From an uncultured Nitrosopumilaceae archaeon (GTDB taxonomy: Archaea; Thermoproteota; Nitrososphaeria; Nitrososphaerales; Nitrosopumilaceae), in the NCBI GenBank assembly GCA_937875805.1, contig CALFHG010000243.1, positions 1-10,747 of the forward strand: DNA of 10,747 nt, read 5' to 3'. Positions within the stretch are counted from its first letter, which is position 1. Every line of letters begins with the position of its first letter. Both the position numbers and the translations under genes were made by a program. This document shows, piece by piece, positions 1-5,760 of this stretch. Under the pieces are notes generated by a model, which was given only the letters and a program-made list of their open reading frames with translations, had not been told where the DNA came from and ran no database searches.

Positions 1-182
1 ATTGGTTTAGTTAAAAATAATCCAAAATCTCTATCAGATTCTTCAAAAATCCCTGTAATTATATTATTTCTTAAACTAATGTATTGATTAAAAAAATAAT
101 TTACATAAAATGGATCAGGATCATATTGTTTAATTTGTTTTAAAGAAATTTCACATTTTTCTATTGTTTCTTCAATATTCAT
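1..182 (-). CDS. Hypothetical protein, N-terminal part (3' end beyond the window)
   Basis: An open frame of 60 codons starts with ATG at 182 and reads to the left edge without a stop. The N-terminus is MNIEETIEKCEISLKQIKQY, followed by an aromatic, Asp/Pro-rich stretch (DPDPFYVNYFFNQY) and ending near RDFGLFLTKP. Its ATG overlaps the TGA of the upstream gene in a four-base ATGA (179-182), so the two are very probably one transcript with coupled translation. The sequence looks soluble and mostly helical, with no signal peptide or membrane segment in the visible part. I cannot assign a function. The coupling suggests it acts with, or in the same process as, the 127-aa protein before it. Confidence that it is coding rests on the overlap and the protein-like composition. 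Confidence 0.7.
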   Translation of the reverse strand, partial: MNIEETIEKCEISLKQIKQYDPDPFYVNYFFNQYISLRNNIITGIFEESDRDFGLFLTKP

Positions 183-562
183 TTGGTTGTACTAGATTCT
201 AAATTGGCATATTTAGATTGTAATTTTAAACTAGTAGCTAATTCTTTGAAAATTTCATTAACACTAACATCAACTAAATTTATTGTTGCATTCTCTTTGA
301 CAATTTGTTTTTCAAATTTCTCTTTAATTGCAAATGATACTGATGACCAATGCAATGTACCTTTCAATTGTTCATCAACTGTAGAATTTGTTGTAGGGAA
401 ATTTGCTGGAGAAAAAACTATTCCATTTGTCCATTGCATAGTGGGAATTCCACCTCCTGATGAACGTGTGCTAAAAGCTATTTGTTTTACCCAATCCTCA
501 AACTGGTATTCAATTACTTCATGAATAATCAATTTTTTCCATGGTTCGACTACAATTTCCAT
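179..562 (-). CDS. Hypothetical protein, 127 aa
   Basis: An intact frame starts with ATG at 562. A TATA-like element (TTATAATC on the minus strand, about 584-591) lies about 26 nt upstream, which fits a leaderless archaeal mRNA and supports this start. The protein has no signal peptide or membrane segment. The N-terminal half is mixed, with a small Ser/Gly-rich patch (STRSSGGGIPTMQW, about residues 32-45). The C-terminal half (about 78-120) is helical and charged. I do not recognise the family. The stop overlaps the start of the next gene by four bases, which argues that this strand, rather than the 113-codon antisense frame, is the coding one. It may be lineage-specific. Confidence 0.65.
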   Translation of the reverse strand: MEIVVEPWKKLIIHEVIEYQFEDWVKQIAFSTRSSGGGIPTMQWTNGIVFSPANFPTTNSTVDEQLKGTLHWSSVSFAIKEKFEKQIVKENATINLVDVSVNEIFKELATSLKLQSKYANLESSTTK

Positions 563-771
563 TTATTTCAGTTGTATTGTGTTGATTATAACCCTATTTT
601 TTATGCCTATTTTCAAATATTTTTTACATTTACTCGTATTATAGAATTTTTGTTATCTCATATTTGCTGCTGTAAAAATTACTGCTTAATTAGTAGAAAT
701 TAATCATTGTTTTTTGTAATAAAACTATAGATTGTAGATGTTAAACATAAAATAATTTAAACATTACAAAA
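563..771. other. T-rich intergenic stretch with no gene seen
   Basis: About 210 bp of very AT-rich, T-rich (plus strand) sequence lies between the start of the 127-aa gene and the decayed ORF. Beyond the TATA element near 584-591 I see no tRNA-like fold, no ORF with coding character on either strand and no strong repeat. A plus-strand frame across 482-703 is open but codes for an implausible Phe/Tyr/Cys-rich peptide, so I left it out. Confidence 0.5.
580..592 (-). promoter_or_regulatory. Probable TATA box for the 127-aa gene
   Basis: The minus strand reads GGTTATAATCAAC, centred about 26 nt before the ATG at 562. That is the distance expected of an archaeal TATA box when transcription starts at or next to the start codon. 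No BRE or Shine-Dalgarno sequence is obvious. Assignment is by position and AT-richness only. Confidence 0.4.
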
Positions 772-1000
772 ATGAAACAAAAAATTTGATAATATAGAAA
801 TTAAACTTCATAATTCAGATGATATAGAAATTAAAACTTCCTAACTTTCTTCACAAGAAGATTATTGTGTTCGATATAAGATAAAAATACCTATCAAAAA
901 TCTAGAAAAAACTATCATGAAAAATGGTAAATCTGAGATTAAAGGAATTTACACAGTATGTAATTGTAAAATTTTTAGAATAGTTAAAATGAAAAAATAA
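772..1000 (+). pseudogene. Probable remnant of a small ORF (frameshift plus internal stop)
   Basis: An ATG at 772 opens a short frame (MKQKNLII, then a stop). Shifting one frame gives a continuous protein-like reading (FDNIEIKLHNSDDIEIKTS) to a TAA at 842. The same frame then continues past that stop through SSQEDYCVRYKIKIPIKNLE and on to a TAA at 998-1000. Reading about 75 codons in one frame with only one internal stop, in sequence this AT-rich, is suggestive of a decayed gene. A shorter intact alternative starts at the ATG at 917 (27 aa, MKNGKSEIKGIYTVCNCKIF...). A 14-nt repeat, ATATAGAAATTAAA, sits at 792-805 and 822-835, giving a ten-residue internal duplication (NIEIK/DIEIK). No family is recognised. 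It could also be non-coding by chance. Confidence 0.3.
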
Positions 1001-1006
1001 AATTTT
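990..1006 (-). terminator. Probable T-run terminator after the 166-aa gene
   Basis: On the minus strand, about 22-37 nt past the stop at 1028, the sequence reads AAAATTTTATTTTTTC. Runs of T without a required hairpin are the usual archaeal termination signal. Called from composition and position only. Confidence 0.35.
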
Positions 1007-1027
1007 GATATATGATATTGATAATAA

Positions 1028-1528
1028 TCATATTTGATTTGATTGCCACGTCTGATTGAAACTTTTGACAGCTTCTTGATATGCTGTTATTGAATCATCA
1101 CCCGAAGTCTTTAGAAATTTTTCCCATTGTCCATTGAATTTTTTAATTGATTCTATGTTGGTTTCTTTAAAGATATTCTCTATCATCTTTGTTTGTTGTT
1201 TAATGTATTCAGGACCAATCTCTTCCCAGGTATTTTCCCAACTCGAACTAACTTTTTTTAATAATTCTGCATCTGATTCTAATGCTTTTTGACATGCATC
1301 ATGATATGTCATTAAAGTTTCATTAGTGGCTTTTTGCCATTGTGTAAGAGACTCTTTCCAACCACTCAAAGCAGAATTATAGTCATTCCAAGCTTTTTCA
1401 AATTCTGATTTTTTTGAATTTGTAACTTGTTTTTTAGGTTTAGAAGCAGTCTTTCTTACTGTCTTTTTAGGTTTAGAAGCAGTCTTTCTTACTGTCTTTT
1501 TAGGTATACTTTTCTTCTTGGCTGCCAT
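1028..1528 (-). CDS. Lys-rich-tailed helical protein, 166 aa, unknown function
   Basis: The protein has two parts. Residues 1-40 form a strongly basic, Lys/Ala/Thr/Pro tail with a perfect 11-residue tandem duplication (KKTVRKTASKP twice, then KK again), like histone H1 or bacterial HU-type tails. Residues 41-166 are polar, almost surely helical and dotted with seven tryptophans (for example KAWNDY, SSWENTWEE, GQWEKF, NQTWQSN), so a coiled-coil or helical bundle is likely. There is no signal peptide or membrane segment. The tail suggests binding to DNA, RNA or another polyanion. The Trp-rich helical part also recalls phasins or PHA-synthase accessory subunits, which thaumarchaea are thought to have. 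Neither role is proven. The ATG at 1528 has a TATA-like GATTTAACA about 27 nt upstream, so the mRNA is probably leaderless. Confidence 0.8.
   Translation of the reverse strand: MAAKKKSIPKKTVRKTASKPKKTVRKTASKPKKQVTNSKKSEFEKAWNDYNSALSGWKESLTQWQKATNETLMTYHDACQKALESDAELLKKVSSSWENTWEEIGPEYIKQQTKMIENIFKETNIESIKKFNGQWEKFLKTSGDDSITAYQEAVKSFNQTWQSNQI
1431..1496 (-). repeat. Two perfect 33-bp tandem repeats inside the 166-aa gene
   Basis: Bases 1431-1463 and 1464-1496 are identical 33-mers, and the next bases (TTTTTAGGT) begin a third, partial copy. The unit is 11 codons long, so the frame is kept and the protein gains one KKTVRKTASKP block per copy. Identity at the third codon positions means the duplication is recent or kept uniform by slippage or recombination. 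Tail length probably varies between strains. Confidence 0.9.
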
Positions 1529-1531
1529 AAT

Positions 1532-1546
1532 CTATTTTAAAAATAG
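1532..1546. promoter_or_regulatory. 15-bp perfect inverted repeat just upstream of the 166-aa gene
   Basis: CTATTTT-A-AAAATAG lies 4-18 nt before the ATG at 1528, between the likely TATA element (about 1551-1559) and the start codon. A dyad there could be an operator for a dimeric regulator that blocks initiation. It consists only of A/T runs flanked by C and G, so chance is a real alternative in such AT-rich DNA. Confidence 0.3.
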
Positions 1547-1596
1547 TTGATGTTAAATCTTTCAATAATTTCACTATGTGATAATATTTGAGAGTG

Positions 1597-1752
1597 CTAA
1601 AAATCTGATGCTTTAGAAAATATCGGATTGTGTTTTTTATCTTTGTTTTTATATAATCTGAAATGCTCTTTGCATAGATTTCTTGTCTCCTTAAAACTAA
1701 TTTGTACAGTTTCTATTGCCTTTTCTTTACATTCTGAAATACTACACTGCAT
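1597..1752 (-). CDS. Small putative zinc-binding protein, 51 aa
   Basis: An intact frame with ATG at 1752 and TAG at 1597-1599 encodes MQCSISECKEKAIETVQISF followed by KETRNLCKEHFRLYKNKDKK and a short polar tail. Cys3, Cys8, Cys27 and His30 make a C-x4-C-x18-C-x2-H arrangement, the kind of CCCH set that binds one zinc ion in small treble-clef or zinc-ribbon proteins. No ATPase, membrane or signal sequences are present. A TTTTATT element about 27 nt upstream of the ATG fits a leaderless promoter. It lies 68 nt before the Lys-tailed gene on the same strand and may be transcribed with it. Small zinc proteins of this type are common in thaumarchaea, and most are of unknown function; nucleic-acid or protein binding is the usual guess. 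Confidence 0.65.
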   Translation of the reverse strand: MQCSISECKEKAIETVQISFKETRNLCKEHFRLYKNKDKKHNPIFSKASDF

Positions 1753-1810
1753 TAGAAAAAATATCTGTTATTTACTAATAAAACTTTGAAATTATATAAT
1801 TACCAATGCT

Positions 1811-1822
1811 AACTTTTTATGA
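1811..1822 (+). promoter_or_regulatory. Probable TATA box for the 69-aa gene
   Basis: AACTTTTTATGA is centred about 26 nt before the ATG at 1843. Another AT element, ATTATATAAT (1791-1800), lies further upstream and could serve either strand. No Shine-Dalgarno sequence precedes the ATG, in keeping with a leaderless mRNA. Confidence 0.35.
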
Positions 1823-1842
1823 TTGTATAATGCCAAAAAATT

Positions 1843-2052
1843 ATGGATGATGAAGAAAAAGGAAAACACTTTTTAAAATTAATAGATGATCAAAATAATA
1901 TCCAGTGGCAAATTGTTGCAAAATTAACATCTCTAATTTCATCTGATTGGAACTCTGAAGAATTAAAAACTGAGCTCAAAAAAATAGTAGAAAATCATTC
2001 TGAAATCACTAAAGAACTAAACAGCTTGGATGATAAGGGCAGTATTTTATAA
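1843..2052 (+). CDS. Small acidic helical protein, 69 aa, unknown function
   Basis: An intact frame from ATG 1843 has a promoter-like element at the leaderless distance. The protein is charged and helix-favouring throughout (MDDEEKGKHFLKLIDDQNNI, then a Glu/Lys/Leu-rich C-terminal half around KTELKKIVENHSEITKEL), with no Cys motif, membrane segment or signal peptide. A two- or three-helix bundle or short coiled coil is the likely fold. It converges on the heme o synthase gene with a six-base overlap of the two stop regions. I do not recognise a family. Its compact, protein-like composition makes it more likely real than not. Confidence 0.65.
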   Translation: MDDEEKGKHFLKLIDDQNNIQWQIVAKLTSLISSDWNSEELKTELKKIVENHSEITKELNSLDDKGSIL

Positions 2053-2976
2053 TGCAGAATCAACCATTAGTGCAATAAATAATACTGCCAAGTATGGGCT
2101 AGAGAATTTAAACAATGTCCAGGCAGCTTTTTCCATTGGTTTGATCATAACCCATATTGATAATCCTAGCATCAGACCACCTGAAGCAATTGCTGTCCAT
2201 AGATATACTGCTCCAACCATTTCTTCACCGTTTTGAGTTGTAATGAAAAATGGTGCAATTGAAAATAATACCATTACAACTGTTGAAAGTGCAATAGCTC
2301 TTGCAGATGTTTTTTCTGATTGTACTGCAGTTAACATTGGAACATTGACTTTGTTATAATCGTCTTTGAAATGTAAAGTGAGTGCCCAAATGTGCATTGG
2401 AATCCAAATGAATACTAAGCCTGCCATGGCAAGACCCATTGTCCATAAATCTGACATGCTTACTGCTACCCAACCAATCATTGGTGGTGAACCTCCACAT
2501 AATCCACCTAAAATTATGTTAGTTCTTGAATTTCGTTTTAAAATATATGAGTAAATTATAATGTTGTTTACTAATGCAAATGCTATGAAAGCAGTTGCCC
2601 ATACTCCTTGTTCTAATGTGGTAGTAAAAGAGATTCCAAATGCTAGAACTAGTGAGATGCCTGCTAATGCTAATCCAAAGTTTCTTGCCTTTACTGCAGG
2701 AAAGATTCTTTTTGATGGTAAAGGTCGATCTTTTGTTCTTTCCATAATTGCATCAATATCTCTATCATGATAATTGGTCAAAGTATTTGCAGCAGCTGAA
2801 CCAGATGCAACTGAAAATAACATCAAAAGCCATGTTGCTGGAGATATTTCTATATTGTAAATATTGGAAGCTGTTAATGCTGCACCAAATGCTGTAAAAA
2901 CTAGTAAATACCAAATTTTTGGTTTTGTTAATTCATAATATACTGCTACTCTGGATTCAGATTTTTGCTTTTGCAA
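2047..2976 (-). CDS. cyoE: Heme o synthase (protoheme IX farnesyltransferase)
   Basis: This UbiA-family membrane prenyltransferase attaches a farnesyl group to heme b to make heme o, needed for heme-copper terminal oxidases. At 309 aa it has the usual length. The first Asp-rich motif is NYHDRDIDAIMERTKDRPLP (about 68-87), where the Asp residues bind Mg-diphosphate. The second conserved region is WIPMHIWALTLHFKDDYNKV (about 191-210), followed by NVPML, matching the family pattern W-x2-P-H-x-W-A-L...D-Y...V-P-M-L. About eight or nine hydrophobic segments are visible. The start is TTG at 2976, since no ATG lies between the upstream stop and the first helix, and an AAGGAT sequence about 13-18 nt before it may act as a ribosome site. 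It sits 2 nt behind the Lrp-type gene, so the two are co-transcribed. ctaB is the synonym. Confidence 0.92.
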   Translation of the reverse strand: MQKQKSESRVAVYYELTKPKIWYLLVFTAFGAALTASNIYNIEISPATWLLMLFSVASGSAAANTLTNYHDRDIDAIMERTKDRPLPSKRIFPAVKARNFGLALAGISLVLAFGISFTTTLEQGVWATAFIAFALVNNIIIYSYILKRNSRTNIILGGLCGGSPPMIGWVAVSMSDLWTMGLAMAGLVFIWIPMHIWALTLHFKDDYNKVNVPMLTAVQSEKTSARAIALSTVVMVLFSIAPFFITTQNGEEMVGAVYLWTAIASGGLMLGLSIWVMIKPMEKAAWTLFKFSSPYLAVLFIALMVDSAL

Positions 2977-2978
2977 TA

Positions 2979-3428
2979 TTAGTCACTATCCTTTGATGGC
3001 ATATATGGCATTGCTTTCATTCGTGATTTCATTTCAATAAATGATTCAGAAGATTGAATCCCTTCAATTCTACCAATTTTCTCAGAGACCATTTTATGCA
3101 TTTGATCTAATGATTTTGAATATATTGTAACTAGAATATCAAATCTACCTGTAACTTCTGCAACTTCTCTAACTCCATCTATTTTGAATAATTCTCCAAT
3201 AATATGATCTCGTTGTTTTGTATCCATGTTAATTCCAGCTACTGCTTTAACAGCATATCCAAGTTCTTCATCATTGACAACAATTGTAAAACGCTCAATC
3301 AGTTTTCTCTTAACTAATCGTTTGATTCTTGAATACACTACAGATGAGTTAACATTGATTTTTTTTGATAAACGAGGAACTGAAATTGAGGCATCATTAG
3401 ATAATTCTGATAAAATCTGTAAATCCAA
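2979..3428 (-). CDS. Lrp/AsnC-family transcriptional regulator
   Basis: A winged helix-turn-helix fills residues 1-50 (LQILSELSNDASISVPRLSK, then the recognition helix around NSSVVYSRIKRLVKRKLIER). The C-terminal RAM/ligand-binding domain fills about 60-135, with the typical VREVAEVTGRFDILVTIYSK segment. Such proteins form dimers or octamers that bind promoters and often sense amino acids. The frame has no ATG or GTG between the preceding in-frame stop (3447-3449) and the conserved LDLQIL, leaving TTG at 3428 as the only standard start. An out-of-frame ATG sits six bases upstream of it. An AGGTG at 3453-3457 is a possible but distant ribosome site. Co-transcription with cyoE suggests control of a redox or amino-acid-linked response, but the targets cannot be read from sequence. 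Confidence 0.85.
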   Translation of the reverse strand: MDLQILSELSNDASISVPRLSKKINVNSSVVYSRIKRLVKRKLIERFTIVVNDEELGYAVKAVAGINMDTKQRDHIIGELFKIDGVREVAEVTGRFDILVTIYSKSLDQMHKMVSEKIGRIEGIQSSESFIEMKSRMKAMPYMPSKDSD

Positions 3429-3480
3429 GTCATCTACTTTTGCCGTCTAAAACACCTGAGTCGATGTATATTTCTAGATC

Positions 3481-3489
3481 TTATAAAGT
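3481..3489 (-). promoter_or_regulatory. Probable TATA box for the lrp-cyoE pair
   Basis: The minus strand reads ACTTTATAA, centred about 57 nt before the TTG at 3428. This predicts transcription starting near 3458, with a leader of about 30 nt that just includes AGGTG at 3453-3457. So this mRNA, unlike its neighbours, may have a leader. Confidence 0.35.
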
Positions 3490-3497
3490 TATTATTG

Positions 3498-3515
3498 TAA
3501 AAATTACAAAAAATT
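3498..3515 (-). terminator. Probable T-run terminator after the asd gene
   Basis: Just past the stop at 3518 the minus strand reads AATTTTTTGTAATTTTTAC, two T runs back to back, as in archaeal intrinsic termination. It lies directly upstream of the lrp TATA element, separating the two transcription units. Confidence 0.4.
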
Positions 3516-3517
3516 AT

Positions 3518-4594
3518 CTAAATCTTGCCTTTTTTGTATAACATCTCTGCTAACAAAACTGCTCCTTTTGCTGAACCCATTTTTTTATTGTGAGAGAACA
3601 ACATGTATTTCAAACCGTTATCAAACAATTCTTCTGTTTCTACTCTTCCAATTGTTGTAGTCATTCCATCTCCAACACTTCTTTCCATTCTTGGTTGAGG
3701 TCTAGTTGGATCTTCATGAAATGCATAGTACTTTTCAGGAGCAGATGGTAATCCAGCTACTGAAATATCTTTGTTATATTGATCATAGGTATCCTTTGCT
3801 TTTGCAGGATCAATTTTTTCTGTAGTCTCAACAAAAACTGATTCTGTATGTCCGTCTATCACAGGAACTCTGGTACAAGTACAACTAATTCTAATATCTG
3901 CATCTTCAATTTTTCCATCTTTTAGCTTGCCTAAAATTTTTCTTGTTTCTAATTTTACTTTACCTTCTTCTTTTGGAATATATGGAATAATGTTATCAGT
4001 AATTCCCATTGCTGAGACACCTGATTTTCCACCACCAGATATTGCTTGCATTGAAGTCATCATGACTTTTTTTGCTCCATATTTTTCAAGTAATGGTTTT
4101 AATGTAATTGCTAAACCTGTTGTAGTACAATTTGGCAATGGTGCTACCCAACCTTTCCAATTTCTATTCTTTTTTTGAATCTCAAGCAATTCTGTTTGTT
4201 CATCATTAATTCCTGGAATTAGTATTGGTACATCATCTTCATATCTATAAGCAGAACTTGTAGAGATAACTGGCAAATCTGCTGCCATCTTAGTTTCTAT
4301 GTCTCTGGCGGCTTCTGATTCTACTGCTGAAAATACAAGATCCAATTGAGATACGTCTAGTTCATCAACTGCTTTAACTGTCATTTCTTTGATATATTCT
4401 GGAATTTCGCCTCCTACGTCCCATGCCACAATTCCATTTGCATCTTTAATTGCGTCTTGATATTTTTTTCCTGCTGAACGTGAAGATGCGGCAATTTGAG
4501 TAACTTCAAACCATGGATGATTATTCAATGACTGAACAAATTCTTGACCCACAGAACCCGTAACCCCAATTATTGCCACTCTTTTTTTACTCAT
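3518..4594 (-). CDS. asd: Aspartate-semialdehyde dehydrogenase family protein
   Basis: This enzyme reduces aspartyl-phosphate to aspartate semialdehyde with NADPH, the branch step toward lysine, threonine and methionine. The NADP-binding Rossmann motif GVTGSVG is at residues 10-16, counted from the ATG at 4594. The catalytic Cys156 lies in PLPNCTTTG, and the substrate-binding Arg242 and active-site His249 lie in TRVPVIDGHTESV. The 358-aa length is normal for the archaeal/fungal branch. A TTG at 4618 would add eight residues, but ATG 4594 places the Rossmann strand at the usual distance from the N-terminus and is preferred; a weak TATA-like CGATTATTAG (4619-4628) lies about 29 nt upstream. Archaeal malonyl/succinyl-CoA reductases are related to this family, so a role in the 3-hydroxypropionate/4-hydroxybutyrate cycle is an alternative or added activity. 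Confidence 0.88.
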   Translation of the reverse strand: MSKKRVAIIGVTGSVGQEFVQSLNNHPWFEVTQIAASSRSAGKKYQDAIKDANGIVAWDVGGEIPEYIKEMTVKAVDELDVSQLDLVFSAVESEAARDIETKMAADLPVISTSSAYRYEDDVPILIPGINDEQTELLEIQKKNRNWKGWVAPLPNCTTTGLAITLKPLLEKYGAKKVMMTSMQAISGGGKSGVSAMGITDNIIPYIPKEEGKVKLETRKILGKLKDGKIEDADIRISCTCTRVPVIDGHTESVFVETTEKIDPAKAKDTYDQYNKDISVAGLPSAPEKYYAFHEDPTRPQPRMERSVGDGMTTTIGRVETEELFDNGLKYMLFSHNKKMGSAKGAVLLAEMLYKKGKI

Positions 4595-4618
4595 AATTTG
4601 ATTATTGATCGCTTTCAA

Positions 4619-4628
4619 CTAATAATCG
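4619..4628 (-). promoter_or_regulatory. Possible TATA box for asd
   Basis: The minus strand reads CGATTATTAG, centred about 29 nt upstream of the ATG at 4594. The match is weak but the distance is right for a leaderless transcript. It also supports ATG 4594 over the TTG at 4618, which lies too close to this element. Confidence 0.3.
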
Positions 4629-4677
4629 TTTTCTGGATTACCAAAACATACTAAATCGACTAATTCTATTTTGAACT

Positions 4678-5760
4678 GTGAAAATACAAATAAAATCATC
4701 AATTATTAGGCATGTACCTGTAGTTCATGGTGGACGAAATCCTTCACAAAGTATTGATTCACAAATTATTGATTTTAGTTCAAATGTATCTCCTATAGGA
4801 ACTCCATTATCTGTAAAAAAAATTCTCAAAAAAAATATTGAAAATATCAAACACTATCCAGACTTTAGTTCATCAACAGTGATTTCAAGCTTAAAAAAAT
4901 ACACAAATTTAGAAAAATCAAATCTTATAGTTGGGAATGGGGCAATTGAGATACTTTATAATTTCTGCTTTGCATTTTTATCTAAAAAAACTAAAGTACT
5001 GATTCCAATTCCAACTTTTCAAGAATATGAAACAGCATCTAAACTCAATGAATGCCAAATTTCATATTTTAAAACTATGAATTTATCTGAAAATTTAGAT
5101 ATTTTTATTTCAAAAATCCCAAAAAATGGATGTGTATTTATTTGCAATCCAAATAATCCTACAGGACAACTATTATTAAAAAATCAATTACTTCAAATAA
5201 TTAAAAAAGCAAAAAAATTATCTACAATTGTATTTGTAGATGAATGTTTTATAGAAATGGTTCCAGAATCCAATGAATCAATAATATCATATGTTAAAAA
5301 ATACAAAAATCTATTTGTTTTACGTTCGTTGACCAAATCATTTGCATTACCTGGAATTCGTATTGGATATGCAGCGGGTTCAAAAGAAATTATTAAAATT
5401 TTACAAAAAATAAAAATCCCATGGAGTGTAAATTCATTAGCTCAAGATGCAGCAAATGCTGCTCTTGAAAATAAATCACACCTTGTTAAATCAAATTTTG
5501 TAATTAAAAAAGAACTAAATTATTTAACAAATAAAATTAGTAAACTAAATGGATTTGATTGTAATAATTCCTCAACAAATTTTATTTTGATAAAAATAAT
5601 GAAAGATTCAACTCAATTACAAAAGAAATTACTTGAACATAAAATCTTAATTAGAGATTGTAAAAATTTTAGAGGGTTAAATAATCATCACATTAGAATT
5701 GCTGTTAAATCTCACAACGATAATGTAAAACTTGTAAAAGCATTGGAGAAAATAAAATGA
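4678..5760 (+). CDS. cobD: CobD-like L-threonine-O-3-phosphate decarboxylase (PLP enzyme)
   Basis: This fold-type I PLP enzyme, 360 aa, would decarboxylate L-threonine phosphate to (R)-1-amino-2-propanol phosphate, the linker between corrin ring and nucleotide loop. It opens like CobD, with HGGR (17-20) and IDFSSNVSPIGTP (31-43). NPNNPTG is at 157-163, DEC at 188-190, and the PLP lysine is K220 in RSLTKSFALPGIRIGY; the SLTK form is more CobD-like than HisC-like. HIRIAVK near the C-terminus carries the carboxylate-binding Arg. The start is GTG at 4678, because an in-frame TGA lies two codons upstream and no ATG precedes the HGG motif. Histidinol-phosphate aminotransferase is the close alternative. 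The coupled cobalamin genes downstream (ATGA overlap at 5757-5760) decide for CobD. This is Salmonella naming; CobD means CbiB in some other schemes. Confidence 0.82.
   Translation: MKIQIKSSIIRHVPVVHGGRNPSQSIDSQIIDFSSNVSPIGTPLSVKKILKKNIENIKHYPDFSSSTVISSLKKYTNLEKSNLIVGNGAIEILYNFCFAFLSKKTKVLIPIPTFQEYETASKLNECQISYFKTMNLSENLDIFISKIPKNGCVFICNPNNPTGQLLLKNQLLQIIKKAKKLSTIVFVDECFIEMVPESNESIISYVKKYKNLFVLRSLTKSFALPGIRIGYAAGSKEIIKILQKIKIPWSVNSLAQDAANAALENKSHLVKSNFVIKKELNYLTNKISKLNGFDCNNSSTNFILIKIMKDSTQLQKKLLEHKILIRDCKNFRGLNNHHIRIAVKSHNDNVKLVKALEKIK

Noticed and set aside
183-524. Plus-strand frame of 113 codons
   Set aside because: It is antisense to the 127-aa minus-strand gene, which has a TATA-like element and an ATGA coupling to the next gene; the plus frame has neither.
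482-703. Plus-strand frame of 73 codons, hydrophobic and Phe/Tyr/Cys-rich
   Set aside because: Its composition is what translated T-rich DNA gives by chance, it overlaps the start of the 127-aa gene, and no promoter or ribosome site precedes it.
563-1027. tRNA gene or CRISPR repeats in the gap
   Set aside because: No cloverleaf arms, no TTCGA-type T-loop in context and no regularly spaced repeats; only a 14-nt pair within the decayed ORF.
3927-4178. Plus-strand frame of 83 codons
   Set aside because: It is antisense to asd across the catalytic Cys region and has no independent support.
4595-4618. N-terminal extension of asd from TTG 4618
   Set aside because: Asd proteins begin a few residues before the Rossmann strand, ATG 4594 fits that, and the only TATA-like element lies too close to 4618.
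4621-4677. Cobalamin riboswitch upstream of the B12 operon
   Set aside because: The divergent gap is only 83 bp between start codons and shows no B12-box-like sequence.
4678-5760. Histidinol-phosphate aminotransferase (HisC) as the product
   Set aside because: The family is close, but HGGR, IDFSSNVSPIG and SLTKSFALPG resemble CobD, and four cobalamin genes follow with overlaps.
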